Source: Betaproteobacteria bacterium
GTDB taxonomy: Bacteria; Pseudomonadota; Gammaproteobacteria; Burkholderiales; Casimicrobiaceae
NCBI GenBank assembly: GCA_013298765.1
Contig: JAAFJA010000007.1
Coordinates: forward strand, 126,001-190,000
DNA length: 64,000 nucleotides
Direction of reading: 5' to 3'
Part shown: in pieces, positions 10,068-17,581 of the stretch
How the letters are laid out: each line of letters opens with the position of its first letter
Position numbering within the stretch: the stretch's first letter is position 1
The notes under the pieces: generated by a model
What the model saw: only the letters and a program-made list of their open reading frames with translations
Databases searched by the model: none
Told to the model about the DNA's origin: nothing
Translations under genes and position numbers: made by a program

Positions 10068-10874
10068 ATGAGCGAATCCGTGTTTCAAAACAAAACGATC
10101 ATCGTGACTGGCGCGTCAGATGGCATCGGCGCGGAGCTCGCTCGACAGCTTGCGCGGTTCAAGCCGAAGCTCGTACTGGCGGCGCGGCGTCCAGAGGCGC
10201 TTGACGAGGTGGCGAAGGCCTGCGAAGCCCAAGGCGCGCAATGTTTGGTGGTGTCGACTGATGTTTCGATTGAGGCCGATTGCCGCGCGTTGATTGAGCG
10301 AGCGGTCGCGCGATTTGGTGCGATCGACGCCTTGGTGAATAACGCAGGTGTTTCGATGCAGGCACGATTCGCCGACATCGAGAACACCGATGTGTACGAG
10401 AAGCTTATGCGCATCAATTTGATGGGAAGCGTTTGGCCGACGCATGCTGCGCTTCCCCATTTGAAAAAGTCAAAGGGCCAAATCGTCGCAGTGTCTTCGC
10501 TCGCAGGTTTGGTTGGTGTGCCGGAGCGCACGACGTATTGCGCCACCAAGTTTGCGCAGACTGGATTCTTCGAAGCGCTGCGAGTTGAAGTCGAGCCGGA
10601 TGGCGTTGATGTGTGCCTGGTGTATCCCGGCGTGGTGCTCACCAATATTCGAGTGCATGGCTGGAATGCGAAGGGTGAGCGCCTGGGTTCAAGTGGGCTC
10701 GACGAGGCGGGCGCGATGACCGTTGAAGAGTGCGCACGCTTGATCGTTGAGGCAATGGCCACGCGAAAGCGCGACGTTGTGATGACAACAAAAGGCAAAC
10801 TCGGCCGCTGGCTAAAGTTGATCGCGCCGGGCGTGGTGGACAAACTCGCTCGCAAAGCGCTTAAACGGCAATAG
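10068..10874 (+). CDS. SDR family oxidoreductase
   Basis: This is a 268-residue short-chain dehydrogenase/reductase with a classical Rossmann motif TGASDGIGAE near residue 15. Also present are VNNAGVS, catalytic Ser (VAVSSLAG) and the Tyr-x3-Lys pair in TYCATKFA, followed by the YPGVV loop. The C-terminal part (RKRDVVMTTKGKLGRWLKLIAPG) resembles the DHRS7-like/YqjQ group. The reaction is NAD(P)-dependent oxidation or reduction of an unknown alcohol or ketone. The ribosome binding site GAAGGAAAA precedes the ATG. It is monocistronic and convergent with the DUF2062 gene at 10884. Confidence 0.88.
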   Translation: MSESVFQNKTIIVTGASDGIGAELARQLARFKPKLVLAARRPEALDEVAKACEAQGAQCLVVSTDVSIEADCRALIERAVARFGAIDALVNNAGVSMQARFADIENTDVYEKLMRINLMGSVWPTHAALPHLKKSKGQIVAVSSLAGLVGVPERTTYCATKFAQTGFFEALRVEVEPDGVDVCLVYPGVVLTNIRVHGWNAKGERLGSSGLDEAGAMTVEECARLIVEAMATRKRDVVMTTKGKLGRWLKLIAPGVVDKLARKALKRQ

Positions 10875-10883
10875 ATCTCGCAT

Positions 10884-11438
10884 TTAACGAGTTTCGCGCG
10901 AATCGGAGCGCCTACGTAGTTCACGCATTCGCCGCGCGCGTGCCCACACAGGACGCAACCAAAGATAATGAACAGCGAAATAACTCACTAAGCCGAGGGT
11001 CAAGCCGAGCACCGGTAAACCAATTAAAAGCGGCAGACCCAGCGCGTCTACCCAGGATTGAAACGCGCCCCACCAGTCGCCGTTGGGGTTCTCCAATTTT
11101 GGGATCGGTCGATGCCCCGGCGCGATGAAGTCGCCAATGTAGTAGGCCGCGATGTAGAGCGGCACGACGGTGAACGCGTTGTTGTACCAACCCACCACCG
11201 TCGCCGCAACGATGTTGCCGCGCATCAACACGCAAAGCACGAACACGAAGATCACTTCGATCTGCGTCGGGATCACGCCCAGCGTCACGCCGATGGCGAC
11301 ACCAATCGCGAGCGGGTAGCGCCGAAATGAGAGCAGCTCATGGCTGTCGATCCACGGCTTCATCCAAGCGAGCCACGCCCGATCAAACTGGCGCAGCACG
11401 CGAGGTTCGATTGAGATCAACCAGCGACGAAGTTTCAT
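10884..11438 (-). CDS. DUF2062 membrane protein, copy A
   Basis: This 184-residue inner-membrane protein has the DUF2062 signature: PLAIGVAIGVTLGVIPTQIEV, then VLCVLMRGNIVAATVVGWYNNAFTVVPLY, then a C-terminal helix and a basic tail (RPVWARARRMRELRRR). The family's function is unknown. Copy A is clearly related to copy B at 20262-20801 and to the remnant at 17198-17473, but is the most divergent of the three (PGHRPIPKLENPNGDW loop). It may be co-transcribed with the doubtful gene at 11458. Confidence 0.88.
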   Translation of the reverse strand: MKLRRWLISIEPRVLRQFDRAWLAWMKPWIDSHELLSFRRYPLAIGVAIGVTLGVIPTQIEVIFVFVLCVLMRGNIVAATVVGWYNNAFTVVPLYIAAYYIGDFIAPGHRPIPKLENPNGDWWGAFQSWVDALGLPLLIGLPVLGLTLGLVSYFAVHYLWLRPVWARARRMRELRRRSDSRETR

Positions 11439-11457
11439 GGCGACGTTTTAGCGCTTC

Positions 11458-11772
11458 TCACGAGTTCTCCCAAGTTAGGCCGCAGACGGAAGAGGGCGCT
11501 CTACGTGCGCGGTGCGCAGCTTCGAACCGCGCAGGTGATGATGAAGGGCGCTCGTTGCGGCAACGACCTTCCGCTTCAGCATCGTCGCGCGAAGAATCGG
11601 TTCGAGCGCGCCGAAGCCATGCCGGCACCAGCGACGCGATGATCCCGCGGCGCATGCGGTCGCGCAACGAGGCTAATGTGCGCGTGATCGCCGCGGGCGA
11701 GAGTCTGAATGCCGCGTCGCCACAAACCAATGCGCAGGTTGCCTCGCGAATGGGGTAGTACTTGTGATGCAA
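11458..11772 (-). CDS. Doubtful small gene of unknown function
   Basis: A 104-codon frame lies 19 bp upstream of the DUF2062 gene on the same strand. Its first half (PIREATCALVCGDAAFRLSP, SLRDRMRRGIIASLVPAWLRR) looks protein-like; the second half is Arg/Ser-rich and could be chance. An A+T-rich stretch just upstream (11773-11870) could hold a promoter. I recognise no family. It may be a false gene in GC-rich sequence. Confidence 0.3.
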   Translation of the reverse strand: MHHKYYPIREATCALVCGDAAFRLSPAAITRTLASLRDRMRRGIIASLVPAWLRRARTDSSRDDAEAEGRCRNERPSSSPARFEAAHRARRAPSSVCGLTWENS

Positions 11773-12047
11773 GTAAATATTTGTAATGCCTAAATGAAAA
11801 TTAACACAATTCTTGAAATCTGTATATCAAGCTTCTATCCCCTATTCGATATGGAGTATCTAGAAAATGCTACAGAAAAGCTGCCGTGTCAGATCGCCTC
11901 TGCAGCGTGCGCAGCGCTACAGCGGCAGGCCGTGAGGTGCAAATCAATTTGCGCTCAGCGTAACGTGATTTTGTCGTCGATTAGCGACTTCGACGCCAGG
12001 CATCGGATTAGACTTAGAGTTGATAAGTGCCTGAGATCGAGGGAAAA
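11773..12047. other. Non-coding A+T-rich stretch and leader before the large repeat protein
   Basis: The first 100 bp are strikingly A+T-rich compared with the flanks and may carry divergent promoters for the genes on both sides. No clear -35/-10 pair or RNA motif could be fixed. GAGGG at 12039-12043 is the ribosome binding site for the ATG at 12048. Confidence 0.4.
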
Positions 12048-15000
12048 ATGTATCGAACTTTGCGAAACGCTTTGGCGTTGTTTGGCTTGCTATTTGCCAC
12101 CGTGACGGCACACGCCGCGCATGAGACGACCGCCTGTCCACCTCAAACAGCGACGGTCGCGAACGGCGGGTCAGTTGAAATCGATATTTCCGATTGCGAT
12201 GCCTACAACTTTGGATTTGGCAATGGCGTCCCGTTTTTCCCCCTCGCACCTACATTAGGCACCGTCGTCCTCCGGCAAGAGGGTGTGCCCCCGACGCCGC
12301 CATCTACAACGTGGATCGCGCGCTCAATCCTCACGTACACACACACGGCAACCACGAACCCCGCAACGCAGGACGTGTTCGAGATCGACGATCTAGACAA
12401 TCTCAACATTCGATTCACAATTACGATTCAGGCGCCGACCTCGTCGATCGTGGTTTCCCCCGCATCGATCACGCTGCGCACCGGGTTAGCGGTTGATCAG
12501 CAACTCTCCGCGACGGGCGGCACAGGGCCTTACACGTTCACGATCAATTCCGGCTCGTTGCCCCCCGGTCTCTCGATGACACCGCAGGGGCGCATTACTG
12601 GCACGCCGACGACGCGCAGCAATTTCAGCTTCACTGTTCGCGCGCAGGACTCCACCGGCGCATCCGCGCTTAAGACGTACAGCGGCGTGATCGGCAATCC
12701 CGTTTTTGGCGTCGCACCATCGCCGCTTACCTTGCTCCAAAACGTGCCTGCCAATGTGCAAATGAACGGCACCGGCGGTACTGCGCCGTACACTTTCCCA
12801 GCCGACATTAGTGTGAGCCTACCGCCTGGCCTCGCGATTTCAACCAGTGGAGTGTTGACGGGTACACCCACCGTATTGGGCACTACTAACGCGCAGCTTC
12901 TCGTTAATGACAGCACGACCGATCCGATGTGTCCTGGTTGCGACTTCTTTGGGTTCGTCACCGTTCCGATGACAGTGACGTCAACACTGCCCGTAATTTC
13001 TGTTTCCGTAGCCGGAAGTCCGGTCCTCGAAGATGGATCGGCAAATCTGGTGTTCACCGTTTCTCGCAACGTCGCGCTTGCATCTGCCACCGTTGTCAAC
13101 ATCAGCACGAGTGGAACGGCCACTGCGGGTAGCGATTACACCGGCAATGTCGCCACAGTAACCATCCCTGCAGGTGCGACGACCGCAACCATTACGATCA
13201 ATCCGACACCTGACACCACGGTTGAGCCGGACGAAACGGTCACGTTGACCGTCGCTGCGGGTACGGGCTACACCGTCGGTGCGCCGTCAAGTGCAACCGG
13301 CACGATATCTAACGACGATATCAACCCAACGACGCTGACCCTGACGAAAGTCAGCAACGGCGGCGTCGGCGCATTCACCTTCACCGGCACCAACGGATGG
13401 TCGTCGCAAACGATCACTACGACGAGCCCGGGCGTGGGCGTAAGCGGCGCGACACAAACCCTTGCTGCGTCGGCCGTCGCCACGACGATTACAGAGGCGC
13501 TTCCGGCGGGATACATCCTTTCGGGCGCATCGTGTACTGGTATGGGCGCGGGCGGTACCGCCACGCTTTCAGGCAATTCATTGACGCTCAATGCGGCGGC
13601 AACAGCGGCAGGCTCCAACATTTCCTGCACCTTCACTAATGTCAGGTTGCCGACATTAACGCTGACCAAGGTGAGCAACGGTGGCATCGGTGCGTTTACC
13701 TTTACCGGCACGAACGGATGGTCATCGCAGACGATCACCACCACGACACCAGGCGTGGGTGTGAGCGGTGCGACGCAAACGCTCAGCTCGCCAAGTACCG
13801 CCACGACGATTACAGAGGCGGTTCCCGCAGGTTATGTCCTCACGGGCGCATCGTGCACTGGCATGGGCGCGGGCGGAACGGCCACGCTCTCCGGTAATGC
13901 GCTTACGCTCAATGGCGCGGCGACGGCGGCGGGTGCCAATATCGCGTGTAACTTCACGAACACAGCGGTTCCCAACCTCACGATCAACGACGTCACGCTA
14001 AGTGAAGGCAACGCGGGCATTACGAACTTCACCTTCACGGTGAGCCTGAGCGTGCCGGCTGGCCCGGGCGGCGTCACCTTCGACCTCGCCACCGCCAACG
14101 GTTCGGCCACGGCGGGAAGCGATTACGTCGCCCAGTCCCTAACCGGCCAGACCATTCCGGCCGGCAGCAGCACCTACATCTTCACAGTTCTGGTCAATGG
14201 CGATCTGCTCAACGAACCTACCGAGACCTTTTTCGTCAACGTCACCAGTGTGCTCGGCGCGAATGTCGTCGATGGCCAAGCCGTCGGCACCATAACCAAC
14301 GACGATCCGCTGCCGCAAATCAACACCAGTAGTATCAGTGTGCTTGAGGGCAATAGCGGCACTACCAATGCCGTGGTGACGGTGACGCTGAATGCAGCGA
14401 GTGGACAGACAGTGACGGTGAACTACGCCACTGCAGACGGTACGGCAACGCAACCGTCGGACTACACCAGCACCAGTGGCACGCTAACGTTCACGCCGGG
14501 CACGGTTTCGCAGACAATCACCGTTCCGGTGATCGGTGACACACTGCCTGAGGCCAACGAAATCTTCAGCGTTGGTTTGTTCGGGGCAACCAACGCAACG
14601 ATCAATGTCCCGACCAGTTTTGTCACCATCACCAACGACGATGTGCCGGTCACAGTAAATCCTGCGACCTTACCCAACGGCACCTTCGGTGTCAGCTACA
14701 GTCAGACGGCGACTGCAAGTGGCGGCGTCGGCGCATACGGCTTCGCGGTCACCAGCGGCGCGCTGCCCGGCGGCCTAACGCTTGCACCGAATGGTGCGAT
14801 CACAGGCACGCCAAACGCAGCCGGTGCGTTTAATTTCACGATCACGGCCACCGACAGCAGTCCAGCACCCGGTCCGTTCACCGGCAGTCGTGCGTACACA
14901 GTCAATATCGCGCAAGGCACGCAAACCGTCACCTTCGCGCCTGCGAGTCCGGTGGTGTTTGGTGTCACGCCGATCACGTTGACCGCCACGGCAACGAGCG

Positions 15001-17066
15001 GACTCACGACGTTCACCTTCAGCACCAGCTCAGCCAACACCATCTGCACGGTTGCAGGCAACCAACTCACGATCACCGGCGCGGGCGTTTGTAATCTCAC
15101 CGCCACGCAGTCTGGGAATGCGAACTACCTGAGCGCTGTGGCCAATGCGAGCGTCACCATCAACCCAGCGACGCAGACGGTCACCTTCGCGCCTGCAAGT
15201 CCTGTCGTGTTTGGTGTGACTCCGATCACGCTGACCGCGACGGCGACGAGCAGTCTCACCGCCTTCACGTTCACCACTACATCAGCCATCACGATCTGCA
15301 CGGTTGCAGGCAATCAGGTCACCATCACTGGCGCAGGCGTTTGCAATCTCACCGCCACGCAACCAGGGAACGCAAACTACCAAAGCGCCTCCGCCAACGC
15401 GAGCGTCACCATCAACCCAGCGACGCAGACGGTTACCTTCGCGCCTGCGACGCCGGTGGTATTCGGCGCAGCCCCAGTGGCGCTGACTGCGACGGCCACA
15501 AGCGGCTTGACCAGCTTCACCTTCTCAACGAGCTCCGCTGCAACGATTTGTACCGTCAGCGGCAACACCGTCACCTTCACCGGCGGCGGTGCTTGTGCGC
15601 TCACGGCCACGCAGCCGGGCAACGCAAGTTACCAAAGCGCCTCGGCCACTGCCACGATTGTGGTGAACCCGGCCACGCAAACCGTGACCTTCACGCCAAC
15701 GACGCCAGTCACGTTCGGTGCTGCGCCTGGCACGTTGAGTGCGACTGCATCAAGCGGTCTCACCGCCTTCACCTTCAGTACCAGCTCGCCCGTCAGCGTG
15801 TGCACGGTCGCAGGTAGCACCGTGACTTACATCGGTGGCGGAAACTGCAGCCTCACCGCCACGCAAGCAGGTAACGCGAGCTATCAAAGTGCCTCAGCAA
15901 CAGCAACAGTGGCAATCAACCCCGCCAGCCAAACGGTCAGCTTCGCGCCTGCGACACCGGTGACGTTTGGTGTCTCTCCGATCACGCTCAGCGCGACTAC
16001 GTCGAGTGGGCTCACGATATTCACCTTCAGCACCAGTTCACCGAACACCGTGTGTACCGTGAGCGGCAATCAACTAACGATTGTTGGCGTGGGAAGCTGC
16101 GCGCTCACAGCAACCCAACCGGGCAACGCAAATTATCAGTCGGCGAGCGCCAACGCGACCGTGGTGATCAATCCCGCATCGCAAACGGTGACGTTTACCC
16201 CGACCACGCCAGTGAATTTCGGCACAGGCCCCTACACGCTGACGGCAACTTCGAGCAGCGGGCTAACCGCATTCACGTTCAGCACCACCGCGGCCGCCAG
16301 CATCTGCACGGTCTCGGGCAATCAGCTCACGGTCGTTGGCATCGGCAGCTGTCCGTTGACGGCGTCTCAAGCGGGTAATGCGAACTATCAACCCGCCAGT
16401 GCAAGCGCCACGGTGACGATCAACGCGGTCGTCGCGGGTGCGCCAACAATGGGCGCAGCAACGCCTGGCAATGGGCAAGCGAGTATCGCGTTCACGCCGC
16501 CTGCGTCAATCGGTGGTGCGCCCATTACGTCTTACACAGTAACCTGCAACCCTGGTTCAATCGCAAGCAGTGGACCAACATCGCCAGTCACAGTGACCGG
16601 GCTCACCAACGGGACTGCGTACAGCTGCACGGTCGCTGCCAACAATACCGCAGGCTCAAGTGCGCCATCGGCTGGCGTTACGGTCACGCCGCGCACAGTT
16701 CCAGGCGCACCTACGATAGGCGCGGCAACGCCAGCGCGCGGACAGGCGACCATTGAGTTCGCGCCGCCCACCTCGGATGGCGGCTCACCGATCACGGGCT
16801 ACACCGCGCGTTGCGTGAGCATCTTCGGCGCGGTCACGGCAGTCGGCACTAGCTCACCCATCGTAGTGACGGGATTGATCGATGGCATGTCTTATCAATG
16901 CTCGGTCGTGGCGAATAACCTGGTGGGCGCAAGCGCGGCCTCGGCGGTCGTCACGTTTGATCTGCCCGTACTCCCTGTGCCACTTAACGTGGGCGTGTGG
17001 TTGATCGCCTTGTTGATGTTGGCCGCGGGGGTAGGTGTCCAACGCAGGAGACACAGCGAACGCTAA
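12048..17066 (+). CDS. Large secreted multi-repeat protein with IPTL-CTERM-like tail
   Basis: About 1672 residues with a signal peptide (LALFGLLFATVTAHA). Domains in order: two putative-Ig (He_PIG) units (LPPGLSMTPQGRITGTP); a Calx-beta (TAGSDYTGNVATVTIPAGA); two 107-residue repeats (LTKVSNGGVGAFTFTGTNGW); two more Calx-beta; a third He_PIG; six 84-residue repeats (QTVTFAPASPVVFG); two FN3-like units (SIAFTPPASIGGAPITSYTV). The tail is VPLNVGVWLIALLMLAAGVG plus RRR, resembling the IPTL-CTERM sorting signal, so surface anchoring is likely. An adhesin or matrix protein is the usual guess. ATG 12048 is preferred over GTG 12027 because of GAGGG 5 bp upstream. Confidence 0.88.
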   Translation: MYRTLRNALALFGLLFATVTAHAAHETTACPPQTATVANGGSVEIDISDCDAYNFGFGNGVPFFPLAPTLGTVVLRQEGVPPTPPSTTWIARSILTYTHTATTNPATQDVFEIDDLDNLNIRFTITIQAPTSSIVVSPASITLRTGLAVDQQLSATGGTGPYTFTINSGSLPPGLSMTPQGRITGTPTTRSNFSFTVRAQDSTGASALKTYSGVIGNPVFGVAPSPLTLLQNVPANVQMNGTGGTAPYTFPADISVSLPPGLAISTSGVLTGTPTVLGTTNAQLLVNDSTTDPMCPGCDFFGFVTVPMTVTSTLPVISVSVAGSPVLEDGSANLVFTVSRNVALASATVVNISTSGTATAGSDYTGNVATVTIPAGATTATITINPTPDTTVEPDETVTLTVAAGTGYTVGAPSSATGTISNDDINPTTLTLTKVSNGGVGAFTFTGTNGWSSQTITTTSPGVGVSGATQTLAASAVATTITEALPAGYILSGASCTGMGAGGTATLSGNSLTLNAAATAAGSNISCTFTNVRLPTLTLTKVSNGGIGAFTFTGTNGWSSQTITTTTPGVGVSGATQTLSSPSTATTITEAVPAGYVLTGASCTGMGAGGTATLSGNALTLNGAATAAGANIACNFTNTAVPNLTINDVTLSEGNAGITNFTFTVSLSVPAGPGGVTFDLATANGSATAGSDYVAQSLTGQTIPAGSSTYIFTVLVNGDLLNEPTETFFVNVTSVLGANVVDGQAVGTITNDDPLPQINTSSISVLEGNSGTTNAVVTVTLNAASGQTVTVNYATADGTATQPSDYTSTSGTLTFTPGTVSQTITVPVIGDTLPEANEIFSVGLFGATNATINVPTSFVTITNDDVPVTVNPATLPNGTFGVSYSQTATASGGVGAYGFAVTSGALPGGLTLAPNGAITGTPNAAGAFNFTITATDSSPAPGPFTGSRAYTVNIAQGTQTVTFAPASPVVFGVTPITLTATATSGLTTFTFSTSSANTICTVAGNQLTITGAGVCNLTATQSGNANYLSAVANASVTINPATQTVTFAPASPVVFGVTPITLTATATSSLTAFTFTTTSAITICTVAGNQVTITGAGVCNLTATQPGNANYQSASANASVTINPATQTVTFAPATPVVFGAAPVALTATATSGLTSFTFSTSSAATICTVSGNTVTFTGGGACALTATQPGNASYQSASATATIVVNPATQTVTFTPTTPVTFGAAPGTLSATASSGLTAFTFSTSSPVSVCTVAGSTVTYIGGGNCSLTATQAGNASYQSASATATVAINPASQTVSFAPATPVTFGVSPITLSATTSSGLTIFTFSTSSPNTVCTVSGNQLTIVGVGSCALTATQPGNANYQSASANATVVINPASQTVTFTPTTPVNFGTGPYTLTATSSSGLTAFTFSTTAAASICTVSGNQLTVVGIGSCPLTASQAGNANYQPASASATVTINAVVAGAPTMGAATPGNGQASIAFTPPASIGGAPITSYTVTCNPGSIASSGPTSPVTVTGLTNGTAYSCTVAANNTAGSSAPSAGVTVTPRTVPGAPTIGAATPARGQATIEFAPPTSDGGSPITGYTARCVSIFGAVTAVGTSSPIVVTGLIDGMSYQCSVVANNLVGASAASAVVTFDLPVLPVPLNVGVWLIALLMLAAGVGVQRRRHSER
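13332..13973 (+). repeat. Two tandem 321-bp coding repeats
   Basis: Units start at 13332 and 13653, exactly 321 bp (107 codons) apart, both encoding LTLTKVSNGG followed by GAFTFTGTNGWSSQTITTT. They are similar to prealbumin-like or SpaA-like modules in other surface proteins. DNA identity looks high, with many synonymous changes. Confidence 0.8.
14919..16430 (+). repeat. Six tandem 252-bp coding repeats
   Basis: Units start at 14919, 15171, 15423, 15675, 15927 and 16179, each exactly 252 bp (84 codons). Each encodes a QTV-T/S-F-x-P opening, a CTV strand, an LTA-T/S-Q motif, an AGNA-N/S-Y or PGNANY motif and an INP-like end. No unit has an insertion or deletion. Confidence 0.9.
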
Positions 17067-17125
17067 CGACACGAAGTTGATCCAATCGAACTTCAGATCT
17101 GATCGGAGTCCGGGTAGGTGAAGTG

Positions 17126-17153
17126 AAGGCAGCGCTCGCGCTGCCTTTTCTTT
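17126..17153 (+). terminator. Rho-independent terminator after the large repeat protein
   Basis: AAGGCAGCG-CTCG-CGCTGCCTT is a perfect 9-bp stem followed by TTCTTT, 60 bp past the stop codon. Confidence 0.85.
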
Positions 17154-17197
17154 ATGAGCGGTTCGCGCCACCCGCTCACAGTGGTGAAATCCAGAGG

Positions 17198-17473
17198 CTA
17201 ACGAGCCCGAGCTTCGCGCATTCTGCGCGCTCGGGCACTGACCGGACGCAAGCAAAGATTTTGGGTGAGCGCATAACCCCTAAATGCGAAAACAAGCCCC
17301 ATGGAGGGAAGGCCGACAATCAGCGGCTCACCCAATGCTTGGACCCACTCGACTAACGCTGTAAACGTACCCGCGTCACCATTCCATGCGGGTAGGCGAT
17401 GCGCACCAGCTGCCAGCATGCTGCCGATTTTTAACGCTAGCGCATAGAGCGGCACGATGGCGAATGGATTGGT
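17198..17473 (-). pseudogene. DUF2062 remnant, copy C (N-terminal half missing)
   Basis: The reverse strand encodes about 91 residues from TNPFAIVPLYALALKIG to RARRMREARAR. They closely match the second half of the DUF2062 protein at 20262 (TNPFTIVPLYALAYNIG; EWIRAMGWPLIVGLP). The first half, with the PxxxGxxxG helices and MRGN motif, is absent: upstream the frame runs into unrelated sequence antisense to the next gene. So this is a truncated copy, broken near 17473, sitting just before the promoter region of the gene at 17582. Confidence 0.82.
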
Positions 17474-17581
17474 ATGGCTCAGTAAGCCATCGGGCTGCGA
17501 CCGCTCAACGAGTATCGAGAAGATAATTGATTCGTTAACGCCATTCGAAGTACGGATGGCATTTGCAAGCGAGGGGGTTTT

